A DNA stretch of 64,000 nt from Candidatus Obscuribacterales bacterium (GCA_020050835.1 JAGVKB010000093.1:1-64000); one strand, 5' to 3'; positions 25,234 through 33,822 are shown, counted from the first letter of the stretch. A program made the numbers and translations. Notes: generated from the letters alone by a model not told the origin.

Positions 25234-26532
25234 TTACTGCTGGGCCTGTGTAGTGCGGTTGTACTGAACCCATTGCAGGGCGTCTCGCAGGTCGTTCATC
25301 GACGGGAAGCGCTTAGCCGGATCTTTGGCCAGCGTCGTTAATACGATTCGGTCCAACTCTTCGGGAAAGTTCAAGTCCGGACGGACCTTTCGCATCGACT
25401 CGGGGGCGCTCTCAAGGTGCATCAGCATGAGCTTTACCGCCTGATCGGCAACGAAGGGCGGACAGCCGGTGAAAATCTCGTAAAGCATACAGCCGACCGA
25501 ATAAATGTCCGACCGTTCGTCCAATTGTCTGCCTCTGATCTGCTCAGGACTCATGTAGGGCGGGCTGCCGAAAACCTGTCCGGTCTGTGTCAGAGCAATT
25601 TGATCTTGCGATTCGGGATCTTTCAACTTAGCCAGTCCGAAATCCAGAATTTTGGGAATCGGAGACTTGCCAGAGACCTTCTTGAGCATGATATTGCCCG
25701 GCTTCATATCCCGGTGCAAGATGCCCATTTCATGTGCGTGGGCTAAGCCGTCGCACACCTGAGCCATTATTTCGAGGCCGGCGTCGAGCGGAATGAATTC
25801 CTCTGTCTCGAGAATTGTGTCGAGATCCTTTCCCTCGATATGCTCGATAACCATATAAGGCTGCCTGTATTCAGTCACGCCGAAGTCGAACACGCTTACG
25901 ATGTTTTGGTGATCCAGCCGGCAAAGAGCCTTGGCTTCGCGTTCGAAGCGGGCTTGAAAGAGTTCTCCGGACGTGTCGGCTTGCAGCATCTTGACGGCTA
26001 CGAGCTTGCCCATCTGCGCGTGCCTGGCTTTGAAAACGAGCCCCAATCCACCTTCGCCCAGCACTTCCAGAAACTCGTACTTGGCGGCGAGTGCCGTACC
26101 GGCTAGATTCGCTCGATTGAGCACGGCTTCATTTCCTGCCCCTAGTGCTTTGGGCGGTGCCGGGGCTGCACCGAGATTTCTGAAGAGCGTACGAATGCGT
26201 ACTGAAAGTTCCTTCAGATGAAATGGCTTGGTCAGATAATCATTAGCACCGGAATCGAGCCCTGATTCCTTATCGTCAACCGAAGTATGGCCGGTTAGCA
26301 AGATAATTGGCGTCGTTCCGCCGGAAGCGCGAAATCGTTTGATGATGTCGATGCCGTGAATGTCTGGCAGATCCCAATCAAGAATTATTAGCTCGAACTG
26401 TCCGGTTTTAATCTGTTGCCAACCTTCCAAGCCGGTGTGAACCACATGAACGGAGTGCTCTTCTCGAGACAGCCAGTCTTGAACCATCCCGGACAGCGGG
26501 ACGTCATCGTCGATTACCAATACTCTTGCCAT
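25234..26532 (-). CDS. Receiver domain fused to Ser/Thr protein kinase (paralogue B)
   Basis: The 432-residue protein has the same plan as the 21922 product: receiver (D52, T80, K102) then kinase with GEGGLGLVFKA, Lys181, HRDMKPGN (Asp275, Asn280), DFG at 297 and SPPYMSPEQ. All catalytic residues are intact, and it is soluble by sequence. Divergence is greatest in the linker between domains (about 120-140) and around residues 236-260, where input or substrate choice may differ. The window thus has two such fusions facing each other around two small membrane proteins, consistent with a duplicated signalling unit that has specialised. Confidence 0.95.
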   Translation of the reverse strand: MARVLVIDDDVPLSGMVQDWLSREEHSVHVVHTGLEGWQQIKTGQFELIILDWDLPDIHGIDIIKRFRASGGTTPIILLTGHTSVDDKESGLDSGANDYLTKPFHLKELSVRIRTLFRNLGAAPAPPKALGAGNEAVLNRANLAGTALAAKYEFLEVLGEGGLGLVFKARHAQMGKLVAVKMLQADTSGELFQARFEREAKALCRLDHQNIVSVFDFGVTEYRQPYMVIEHIEGKDLDTILETEEFIPLDAGLEIMAQVCDGLAHAHEMGILHRDMKPGNIMLKKVSGKSPIPKILDFGLAKLKDPESQDQIALTQTGQVFGSPPYMSPEQIRGRQLDERSDIYSVGCMLYEIFTGCPPFVADQAVKLMLMHLESAPESMRKVRPDLNFPEELDRIVLTTLAKDPAKRFPSMNDLRDALQWVQYNRTTQAQQ

Positions 26533-26897
26533 GTCAGGTAGGTCTTTCTCCTTTTTCCGTATAAGTTACTTGAATGAGGTGATTCAACAGTGCTCATCGA
26601 TGGGTCAGCGGCAACAATGCTCAATTCATCATCTTGTTAATCATACGAGAAATCGGATGCCTGCATCTGCTTTAAGAAGCATTGATTGATGGTTCTCAGT
26701 AGCATAGGCTGAGCTTAGAGCAACGGTAGAGCTAGCTGAGAGAACTGGCTCGTTTTACTTGCTGCCGTGAGCAAGGCGCGAGGATTTTCGATTGGTCCGA
26801 CCAAGGTGAGATTATTCGGCGCTGTAAATCTGTTGATATCATTTTATTGATGGGTAAGATATCTGATGAGTGTGTAGCAATCGGAATCCCTTGAGAA
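26533..26897. other. Gene-less region with a short inverted repeat
   Basis: No gene seen. TTGGTCCGACCAA at 26792-26804 is a perfect 6+1+6 inverted repeat about 94 bases before the 26898 start and could be an operator for that gene pair or for the divergent kinase gene. Confidence 0.35.
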
Positions 26898-27110
26898 ATG
26901 AACGACCACTTGGAATTTAAGATGGACAGGACCAGTATATCCATTGCTGATAGTCAGGATGGTCCGGACGACAAGGAGTATTGGTTGTCGAAATCTTCCG
27001 GCGAACGCCTCGAGGCTCTAGAACAAGTGCGGCAGGTTCTATATGGTTACAGCGCGGCTTCCGCCGGACTTCAAAGAATTCTTGAAATTGCTACAAGAGC
27101 ACAAAGTTGA
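26898..27110 (+). CDS. Small partner of nucleotidyltransferase (toxin-antitoxin-like)
   Basis: The 70-residue protein has the pattern DKEYWLSKSSGERLEALEQV, RQVLYGY and LQRILE, which I know as a small protein routinely encoded just upstream of DUF6036-type nucleotidyltransferases. The pair resembles a toxin-antitoxin module, but I do not know which member acts as which. Its last 68 bases overlap the next gene in another frame. This overlap is unusual and would couple translation of the two. Confidence 0.75.
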   Translation: MNDHLEFKMDRTSISIADSQDGPDDKEYWLSKSSGERLEALEQVRQVLYGYSAASAGLQRILEIATRAQS

Positions 27111-27492
27111 TTATCTGCTCATTGGCGGCTATGCCGTGGGATATTACGGCTATGTGCGCGCCACTGGCGACATGGATATCTGGGTCAGGCGAGATTCGCT
27201 AAACGCCGAAAAGCTAGTTAAGGTGCTGAAGGCATTCGGCTTTGATGTCGCTAAGCTTTCTGCCGGCTTGTTTCTGGATACGAATAAGATTGTGAGAATG
27301 GGATTACCACCGTTTCGGATTGAAATTATGAACACTATTTCTGGCGTGGAATTTGATGATTGCTATGCCGAAAGTTGTGTCGATTCAATTGAGGAGGTTG
27401 AGGTCAGATTGATTAGTCTGCAGCGTTTAAAGGAGAACAAACGTGCCAGTGGCAGGCACAAGGACTTGAACGATTTGGAGCACCTGCCCTGA
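27043..27492 (+). CDS. DUF6036-like nucleotidyltransferase
   Basis: The 149-residue protein shows the nucleotidyltransferase signature LIGGYAVGYYGYVRATGDMD with the DMDIW acidic pair, followed by a substrate-facing beta strand (FRIEIMNTISGVEF) and a C-terminal NKRASGRHKDLNDLE helix. This matches small MNT-like enzymes that transfer a nucleotide to protein or RNA. Family length and motif order fit, and the GG and DxD residues are present. It overlaps the 26898 gene by 68 bases. Likely a toxin-antitoxin-like module member. Confidence 0.85.
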   Translation: MVTARLPPDFKEFLKLLQEHKVDYLLIGGYAVGYYGYVRATGDMDIWVRRDSLNAEKLVKVLKAFGFDVAKLSAGLFLDTNKIVRMGLPPFRIEIMNTISGVEFDDCYAESCVDSIEEVEVRLISLQRLKENKRASGRHKDLNDLEHLP

Positions 27493-27655
27493 AGAGATAA
27501 TGCGACCGAAGGCTAGCGCGCTGCAACACAAATCTGCCTGTCAGCCGATAATCCTCCTGCTGGGTGTAATATTTGAGTAGAAGTAACTGTATGCCTCGTT
27601 TAACAATTAGAGGAAAGGGATTGTTGTAAACAGTCAATAGCTGAGGGCGGAGCTG

Positions 27656-30400
27656 ATGAACACTCCACAATCGGGACAGAACTCCGGAGAAGGCAAGAAG
27701 CCGGATTTGCCGGAGGACTTGCTGCTTGAGCTTGGCGCCGATGACGAGGCGGAGCTATTGCCGGACCATCTTGTGCCGGATGGAGAAGACGCAGCTGGTA
27801 GTGGTGTCGCGCCAGCCGCTCCCTCGGCGCCGGACAAGAGCAAGGCGCTGCAGAGTATCGCGAGCCAGTTAGCTTTTGCTGAAGCGATGGCATCGGCTAC
27901 AGCCTCAAAGGAGTTTGCCCTTCCCAAGACCGGTGAGACGGCGAAGCAAGAGCCGGCTGCAAAGCAGAATACACCTGCTGCTGAACCGCCACTGGCAAAA
28001 TTGGCAGAGACTGCGCTGCCGGCACCACCACCGCCACCTGCACCTGCGCCCGCAAGCGGCGCACAGTCTGCCAGTCCACCAGCTGCGGAGAAGTCCGGCG
28101 GATTGAAAATTCCGAAGTTCTTGAAACGGACGTTCGAAGCTGCTGCGCTAAAGGGATTCGCTGCACAGCTGTTTGGCGATGATTCATCTGCGCAAAGCGA
28201 TTCCGCGCCTGTACCACCGGCACCACAACCGCCAGTGCAACCTCCGGCGCAACCAGCTTCGACGGCTGCTCCACCGGTAGCACCGCAGCCAGTTGCGCAG
28301 GCTCCGGTACAGCCAGCTCCTGTTCCTCCGCCGGTGCCAAGACCGTCCGCGCAGCCTGCGGTGCAACCACAATCGTCAGCTGTTCCACCGGCAGTACCGC
28401 GGCCAGTTTCGCAGGCTCCGGCACAACCAGCTTCGGCGGCTGCTCCACCGGCAGCACTGCAGCCAGTTGCGCAGGCTCCGGTACAGCCAGCATCTAGGCC
28501 GCCTGTTCCTCCGCCGGTGCCAAGACCATCCGCGCAGCCTGTGGTGCAACGGCAATCGTCAGCTGTTCCACCGGCAGCACCACAGCCAGCACCGGAGTAT
28601 GCTGCGGTGAAAGTGCCAAAGTTTTTGAAGAAGTCGTTTGAGGCAAATGCGTTGAAAGGCTTTGCAGCTCAATTGTTTGGACCGGAAGAAGGAGAGACTG
28701 CCTCGACCGCAACCTCTTCTACGCCTGCAAATTCTGCAACATCGCAGCCTCCGGTAAGTCCAGAGCAACCTGAAAGCGGAGTCCCTCCAGCTGGTTCCGG
28801 CCTAAACCAAAGCTCAGGCGCGATCAAAGTTCCGCGATTCCTCAAGCGAACATTCGAAGCAAATGCGATGAAGGGAATTTCTGCTCAATTGTTTGAAGAT
28901 GATGGTTCTGCGACGAGCTCAGCGGCACTTGGAACTGCTGGCGGTCAACCGAGCGCTGCGGCAACTCCGCCGGCCCCGCCGGTTGTCCCCTCGGCTGCTC
29001 AGGCACCCGCGACACAGAATCCACAACCGGCTCCGGCTGCTTCAACGCCTGGACCTGCGCCTGCAGCTGTTCCGGCTACGCCAGTTCAGCCACCTGAGAT
29101 GCCGGCAAAGCAAACGCCCGCTGCTGAAGTTCAATCATCTGCACCACAGGCGACGGCGCCCGAACCACCACCTTTCGAGAATCTCTCGCCCGGTCCTCCG
29201 CCTATTCCAAAGAAGAAATCGACGGCCGAACTCTGGAATCCTTATGGGCACGAAGAAGACGAAAGTGATTTGTTGCCCGATCATCTGGTGCCCACAAGCG
29301 AAACAGCGGAGTCAAAGTCTACCGCTGCCCCTGGCAAGGGCTCGCCGACGAAGGTACCGAAATTTCTCAAGAAGAGTTTTGAGTCAACTGCGCTAAAGAA
29401 TATTGCAACGCAAATCTGGGGCGAAGACGCTGTGGCCGAAGTAGTTGGTCCAGAGCCGGTTGAAGTGTCTACTCCTGAAGGCGCTGCGCCCGCGACTGAT
29501 GCCGGCGCGCGCTGGCTGGCGGAAAATGCTGCGGCAATTGAAGCTGCCGATGCGGCTGCTAGCCCATCTCCCAACAGTGCGAAAGAGGCAGCGGAAGCTT
29601 TCGAGCAGATGATGCGCGATCGAGGCGTGATACCAAAAGAGGTAAAGAAGACACATCTTGATCCCGAAGCGATGCGGGATTTCGCAAAGTACACCAAGAC
29701 TAAGGAAGAAGAGCGCCTGAAGTTCGAGCTAGAGTTTCGCAGTGAGCCGACTGTCGCTAAACCGTCTTGCCCAATCGAAAATTACACGAAGGCATCTGAA
29801 TGTCCCGTGAAGTGGGACGAAATGGTCGGCAAGACCCGAGTTCGTTTCTGCGAGAAATGCGAACAGCAGGTTTACGATCTCTCTAAGCTTGATCAGGCAG
29901 AAGCTGAGGAGCTCATCGTAAAACGAGAGGGCAAGAGCGATCTGACGTATTACAGGCGAGCTGATGGAAAGTGGCAAATCAAGGACTGCCCGGTCGGCGC
30001 GGCCAAGAAGAGCAAGCTCAAGCTGACATTTGGAATAGCCGGTGGGGCAGTTGTACTGCTGGTTGGGCTGTTTGTAATGAGCTTCTTTAATAAGCCACCG
30101 CAGCAGGCTGTAGTAGATGACCAGAGTAATTATCCACAGACACGTTCGACGACGTCAAGTTCAACTAGTAAGCCTGTTTCTAATGCACCGAGGCCGATTC
30201 AGGCACAACCAAAGGAAGTCTATATTGCACCGCTTGCGTCCAATGAACCCGTAAGCGCTTCACAAATCCCAAGAGGGGAGCTTCCGGAAAGGGATGAGTA
30301 TGGTTTGTTGACGCATCCGTATGTCGATAGACGAATCGTTCCGGAGGGTGGCTATCCAACTCAGCCAGCTCCACGGGAAAAGGAACCTTGGGACGACTAG
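27656..30400 (+). CDS. Pro/Ala-rich membrane protein with four FLK repeats and the 'FCEKC' domain
   Basis: The 914-residue protein starts at ATG 27656 after GGCGGAG. An acidic LLPDHLVP motif occurs near residue 42 and again near 542. Four copies of an amphipathic 26-residue repeat, [IV]P[KR]FLK[RK][TS]FE..A.K, lie at about 28105-28180, 28606-28680, 28821-28895 and 29347-29420. They are separated by long Pro/Ala/Gln linkers. Next come a helical part, then the cysteine domain (CPVKWDEM, FCEKCEQQVYDLS, RRADGKW, DCPVG), one membrane segment near residues 785-805 and a short Pro-rich tail. The domain and membrane segment match the 23448 protein. The repeats look like docking sites for a partner. 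The large N-terminal part is probably cytoplasmic. Confidence 0.85.
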   Translation: MNTPQSGQNSGEGKKPDLPEDLLLELGADDEAELLPDHLVPDGEDAAGSGVAPAAPSAPDKSKALQSIASQLAFAEAMASATASKEFALPKTGETAKQEPAAKQNTPAAEPPLAKLAETALPAPPPPPAPAPASGAQSASPPAAEKSGGLKIPKFLKRTFEAAALKGFAAQLFGDDSSAQSDSAPVPPAPQPPVQPPAQPASTAAPPVAPQPVAQAPVQPAPVPPPVPRPSAQPAVQPQSSAVPPAVPRPVSQAPAQPASAAAPPAALQPVAQAPVQPASRPPVPPPVPRPSAQPVVQRQSSAVPPAAPQPAPEYAAVKVPKFLKKSFEANALKGFAAQLFGPEEGETASTATSSTPANSATSQPPVSPEQPESGVPPAGSGLNQSSGAIKVPRFLKRTFEANAMKGISAQLFEDDGSATSSAALGTAGGQPSAAATPPAPPVVPSAAQAPATQNPQPAPAASTPGPAPAAVPATPVQPPEMPAKQTPAAEVQSSAPQATAPEPPPFENLSPGPPPIPKKKSTAELWNPYGHEEDESDLLPDHLVPTSETAESKSTAAPGKGSPTKVPKFLKKSFESTALKNIATQIWGEDAVAEVVGPEPVEVSTPEGAAPATDAGARWLAENAAAIEAADAAASPSPNSAKEAAEAFEQMMRDRGVIPKEVKKTHLDPEAMRDFAKYTKTKEEERLKFELEFRSEPTVAKPSCPIENYTKASECPVKWDEMVGKTRVRFCEKCEQQVYDLSKLDQAEAEELIVKREGKSDLTYYRRADGKWQIKDCPVGAAKKSKLKLTFGIAGGAVVLLVGLFVMSFFNKPPQQAVVDDQSNYPQTRSTTSSSTSKPVSNAPRPIQAQPKEVYIAPLASNEPVSASQIPRGELPERDEYGLLTHPYVDRRIVPEGGYPTQPAPREKEPWDD
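28105..29420 (+). repeat. Four amphipathic FLK repeats in the 27656 protein
   Basis: Copies read KIPKFLKRTFEAAALKGFAA, KVPKFLKKSFEANALKGFAA, KVPRFLKRTFEANAMKGISA and KVPKFLKKSFESTALKNIAT, each followed by QLF or QIW and acidic residues. Conservation is high while linkers vary freely, so the repeat itself is under selection. Confidence 0.85.
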
Positions 30401-30433
30401 TGGCTCACAATAGTGAGTTGCTTGGGAATGAAC

Positions 30434-30679
30434 TTAGGCTTGGGCTGCCCATATTGGTGCTAGCGTTGCAAGTCCATTCGAGTAGCCAGTAAGCTTTACC
30501 AGTACGTTTGCGCCGAGCTTGATGAATTCGTTGGTGACCAACAATCCCTTCACACGCTGCGGTCCTTCAACTTCTACTGTATAGCCGACAGTAGATTTGG
30601 CGATAGCTCTAGCTGGCAAAACCAAACCGGGCTTCAAGTGGTTGTTCCAACGCTTTGTATTGAACGCCTGGTTTAGCAT
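30434..30679 (-). CDS. Small beta-barrel-like (S1/OB-like) protein
   Basis: The 81-residue protein reads GLVLPARAIAKSTVGYTVEV, RVKGLLVTNEF and ANVLVKLTGYSNG, an alternation that resembles an S1/OB-type barrel, although the match is only by pattern. No signal peptide. It may bind RNA or be a regulatory domain. The tandem-box promoter copy 4 lies 33 bases upstream of the start in transcript terms. Family assignment is weak; coding status is supported by composition and promoter. Confidence 0.6.
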   Translation of the reverse strand: MLNQAFNTKRWNNHLKPGLVLPARAIAKSTVGYTVEVEGPQRVKGLLVTNEFIKLGANVLVKLTGYSNGLATLAPIWAAQA

Positions 30680-30718
30680 CTCTTCAGCCCTCTTGTCGTG
30701 CCATCCCTAACAGAGACA

Positions 30719-30776
30719 AGTATAGGAAGTAGTTTGGACCAAATTGGGTTGGAATCATGTCAAAATCTGGTCGAAA
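30719..30776 (-). promoter_or_regulatory. Tandem-box promoter, copy 4
   Basis: On the minus strand: 30768-30776 (TTTCGACCA), 30757-30765 (TTTTGACAT), 30746-30754 (TTCCAACCC) and 30735-30743 (TTTGGTCCA), then 10 bases and TATACT at 30719-30724. The leader to the 30679 start would be about 33 bases. Confidence 0.65.
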
Positions 30777-30854
30777 TTCAGATTTCCCTAAACGTTGACT
30801 TGAATCGCTCAGCGCAGGCGCATAGACAACCTCTGGGTGTGTGGGTGAAAGTGG

Positions 30855-31553
30855 CTAGCCGCTGGTCAGAAGTTTGGGCTTACGCACGCTAGTCCAGGCT
30901 ACTGAAGCGAGCAAGGCGATGAATGCGAGTTGGCTAAGGTCTGGAACCGTTAAGGCGGTGCACAACCAAACTATCGATAGAACAGCACATCTACAATCCA
31001 AGGGACTGCTGCTCTGTCTAGATCTAACCGATTCTATTAGTAAAGTCAGAGGACCAGCAAAAGTTAATGCTGTCCACCCAGTTATAACAGTGCCTAATGC
31101 CGAACCCAAAAAGAATGAAATGAAGAATAGTGGTATCACAGGAATGAGACTGACTAGCAGAAGAATTGGCACTGTCCCTTCGAGTTCGGCTCCTTCACCA
31201 AACATGTTTCGATTCAGCAAAGCACTCCACGAAGCGCCAAACGATCCGCCAAAAAACGAAACTGCTTCACAATTGGATAGAATAAGCAGTTCGTGGCGGC
31301 TCTTACCTGGAGATTTTAATCCCGTATAGTTTTGCGTCGACTCATAGCGGTAGCTTGCGGGACGAACCGCAGGCCAATTGAGAGGTTCTAGAAAGTTGTA
31401 TGGGACTGGAATTTGATAGGAATCCAGCCAAAGTATCTCAGGGGAAAAAACTAGTGTGGCTGTCGCAAAAAAAGAAATCACCAGACCCCAAATCATTGAT
31501 CTCAGCTGTACTGGTTTATTAAGGGCTGGGAAGTATAGATGCTTTCTCTGCAT
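30855..31553 (-). CDS. Unassigned multi-pass membrane protein
   Basis: A 232-residue protein with hydrophobic segments near residues 20-38, 128-155, 158-172 and 195-220. The loop between the first two (about 90 residues) includes WLDSYQIPVPYNFLEPLNW and is probably outside. The family is not recognised. The gene lies between the 30434 gene and the TPR gene, same strand. Confidence 0.65.
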   Translation of the reverse strand: MQRKHLYFPALNKPVQLRSMIWGLVISFFATATLVFSPEILWLDSYQIPVPYNFLEPLNWPAVRPASYRYESTQNYTGLKSPGKSRHELLILSNCEAVSFFGGSFGASWSALLNRNMFGEGAELEGTVPILLLVSLIPVIPLFFISFFLGSALGTVITGWTALTFAGPLTLLIESVRSRQSSSPLDCRCAVLSIVWLCTALTVPDLSQLAFIALLASVAWTSVRKPKLLTSG

Positions 31554-31709
31554 CGGCGCGAATCCTCAGAACAGATCGGATGCGCCAATGTTAATGGCTG
31601 AATCTAATTTAGCCAATGCCCTTCAGTCATTACGAGCCCATGACTTTAGTAATGCTGGAATTGAAGTTCCGCCCGGAACGGGTTGGCAGATGACCTTTCA
31701 ACCCGCGAG

Positions 31710-33092
31710 TTACTGATTAGTAGGCTGCCTAAATGATAGTTGGCGTTTGCTAGGAATGGAAAGTAGTTCATTGAGAGAAGGTGGTTTGCGCATTTGCGTT
31801 GCAAACTGTGTGGCAGTCATAAGGTTAGAGACCTGGGATTGCAATGTTTGGTGCAGCGCGAACTTGAGCTGAAATGCTAAATCATTTGATACCAAATTCT
31901 TACGTTGACTGAGTCGAGTTCTTGTGCGTTCGATGGATTCCTGCTGAACGCGTGGGCTCAGAGCACTTGCTCTCGAGTATTGTTCAAGAGCCTCGGTCCA
32001 ATTTAGTGCTCTTGTTTCTGCATATCGAGCGACACGAAGGCATTCTTCGCTGGACGGGTTCTTCAACGAAATGGCTTGTGCATAGTGGCTCAAGGCTAGT
32101 TCTGGGTTGTTAATGTTGTCGTAGATATCGCCAATAGACTTCTGGAACGTAGAAGAGTCGTTCTTATCTGGCAGCTTCGCTGAAACTTTTTGAATTATGG
32201 ATTCTGCATGCTTTGGAGAAGTTTGCATTAAGAAAGACATAGCCATCAAGCGAACTTGGCTTTGTGAATTCTTGCTGTCTGTTTGCGACAATGCAAACAG
32301 TGCAAGCGCTGGCTCCAGCGCGAGATCCATTCTATTTTCATCATGTAGGTAGTTGAGAAAAATTTTGCAAAGGACGATGCTGTAAGGTACTTCATCAAAG
32401 CCTTGGGTTATGGCTTGGAACGCTTCTTGATTCCTTCCGAGATGCTTCAGAATGGATCCCTTTAAGATGAATGTCGGTAAGAATCCCCGATGTTCATTTT
32501 GCAATCTTTGACACAGGCGCAGCGAGGCACTGTATTGACCGCGCATACTCAAAATTGTTGCCTGTGAGAAAATCCATTCCGGAGACTGATTTTTTGAGCG
32601 TAATACTTCATCCAAACACTCTTCGCTCAAGCAACTTTGTCGGCTGCCCTTGTACGCAAGATATCTGAACATCGGGAATTTGACGATATTTGGAAATCTG
32701 CGTTCGGCTTGTCGAGCCAGTACTTCCACTGATTCAAAGTCTTTGGTGGCAAGGAGTAGTTGAATCTGAGATAACATGAACTCTGGATCTTTGGGATTTA
32801 GCCGATCTGCTTCTGCATACTCTTCGAGAGCTGCATGAAATAAGTGTTGTTGTTCGTAATACGTGGCGATGGCAAAGTGAACCTTCGCATCCTTTGGATT
32901 TTGCTTCGCTGCTTCGAATAACTGCGATGGCGACCGCTCAGAGATGCCCTTTGTGGCTGCTGCTCCATGGCAACCGCATGGAGCGGCTCCTACTTGTAAT
33001 TCTGATGCGACCGATGCCGCTGGGACCACTGCGTACAATAGGACTAGCAGCAAGAACTGCATACAATAGTTCGCTCTACTGCTGAACAACAC
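31710..33092 (-). CDS. Secreted TPR-repeat protein
   Basis: A 460-residue protein with a signal peptide (LLLVLLYAVVPAASVAS after a short N-region) and tetratricopeptide-like helices from about residue 55, such as AKVHFAIATYYEQQHLFHAA, ALEEYAEADRLNPKDPEF and LALSHYAQAISLKNPSSEE. The start may be GTG 33092 or ATG 33062. The former has GAGG at suitable distance and overlaps the upstream gene by 17 bases. Residues just after the signal peptide (GAAPCGCHGAA) are encoded by a REP-like hairpin. Likely a periplasmic scaffold; partner unknown. Confidence 0.75.
   Translation of the reverse strand: MLFSSRANYCMQFLLLVLLYAVVPAASVASELQVGAAPCGCHGAAATKGISERSPSQLFEAAKQNPKDAKVHFAIATYYEQQHLFHAALEEYAEADRLNPKDPEFMLSQIQLLLATKDFESVEVLARQAERRFPNIVKFPMFRYLAYKGSRQSCLSEECLDEVLRSKNQSPEWIFSQATILSMRGQYSASLRLCQRLQNEHRGFLPTFILKGSILKHLGRNQEAFQAITQGFDEVPYSIVLCKIFLNYLHDENRMDLALEPALALFALSQTDSKNSQSQVRLMAMSFLMQTSPKHAESIIQKVSAKLPDKNDSSTFQKSIGDIYDNINNPELALSHYAQAISLKNPSSEECLRVARYAETRALNWTEALEQYSRASALSPRVQQESIERTRTRLSQRKNLVSNDLAFQLKFALHQTLQSQVSNLMTATQFATQMRKPPSLNELLSIPSKRQLSFRQPTNQ
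32961..32992 (-). repeat. REP-like hairpin variant inside the TPR gene
   Basis: On the minus strand GTAG (32989-32992) is followed by GAGCC, then GCTCCATG, a 7-base loop and CATGGAGC. It has the GTAG head of the other REP-like elements with a different stem. It lies in frame just after the signal peptide coding part. Confidence 0.5.
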
Positions 33093-33822
33093 TGACCATC
33101 ACCTCAGTTTTTTGAGAGTACTGCGTAATCTGAATTGATGCTCGCATTCCTTTCTTCTCGGCAGCAACCTGATCGTCAGCCTTGATCCCGGCTCTCGATG
33201 CTAGCCCTGGATAAGCAGTTAGATGTCTAGGCTGTGGAATGCCACCGGGTAAGACTCTGGCAATCTCCGGATTACGGGAGAGTTCCTTTGCTGCCGCAAA
33301 AGGATCAAATACCTTCCAGCCAGCTTGAGCTAAAGCTGATCTATACCAAGCAGAGATAGTTCCAGCAGGCTCGTTTGTCGTGATAGTAAGCGCGCGAATT
33401 GTGGAGTTCTGTCCCTCGTTTGATAAGGACATTGGTTGACGAATTGCGTACTGTGAGTTAGGTCCCTTAAATATTGGAACCGGAAAGTCAGCAGGGGGAT
33501 TTTTAGATGTAATTGAATTGGCTTGCTTTTGTTGCTTCATGAAGTTTATGGTGCTTTGTGAAGGCGTTATTCGGCTATCAGGTAGCTTCTGAAGCGCGTC
33601 TTTCATCATTTGTGCCGATGAGGGATCCACGCCAAATTGCTGCATCCTTTGCTCAAGGCTTCTCATGTTCTCATCAAGGATTTGTTGACGGCTCTTAACT
33701 ATGGCGTTTTTCTGCTGTTGGGCATGGCAGGAGGACGTGCTCGTATTGAGTAATACTGTAGTGAATACTGAAATGATTGAGGTAATTTTGAAGAGATGGT
33801 AGTTCTGGATTTTAATTGTCAT
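33076..33822 (-). CDS. Secreted unassigned protein
   Basis: The 248-residue protein has an N-terminal signal peptide (KITSIISVFTTVLLNTST, site near CHAQ), a Gln-rich helix, then a C-terminal domain with TITTNEPAGTISAWYRSALA, AGWKVFDP and a closing QITQYSQKTEVMVSVVQ. The AGTISAWYRSALAQAGWKV pattern resembles small periplasmic domains in which a short peptide segment precedes a beta strand. It overlaps the TPR gene by 17 bases and follows the TadG-like gene on the same strand, which suggests one operon. Confidence 0.7.
   Translation of the reverse strand: MTIKIQNYHLFKITSIISVFTTVLLNTSTSSCHAQQQKNAIVKSRQQILDENMRSLEQRMQQFGVDPSSAQMMKDALQKLPDSRITPSQSTINFMKQQKQANSITSKNPPADFPVPIFKGPNSQYAIRQPMSLSNEGQNSTIRALTITTNEPAGTISAWYRSALAQAGWKVFDPFAAAKELSRNPEIARVLPGGIPQPRHLTAYPGLASRAGIKADDQVAAEKKGMRASIQITQYSQKTEVMVSVVQQ

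Noticed and set aside
31587-31716. Short plus-strand frame (MLMAESNL...)
   Set aside because: 42 codons, no ribosome-binding site; it lies between two minus-strand genes of one probable operon.
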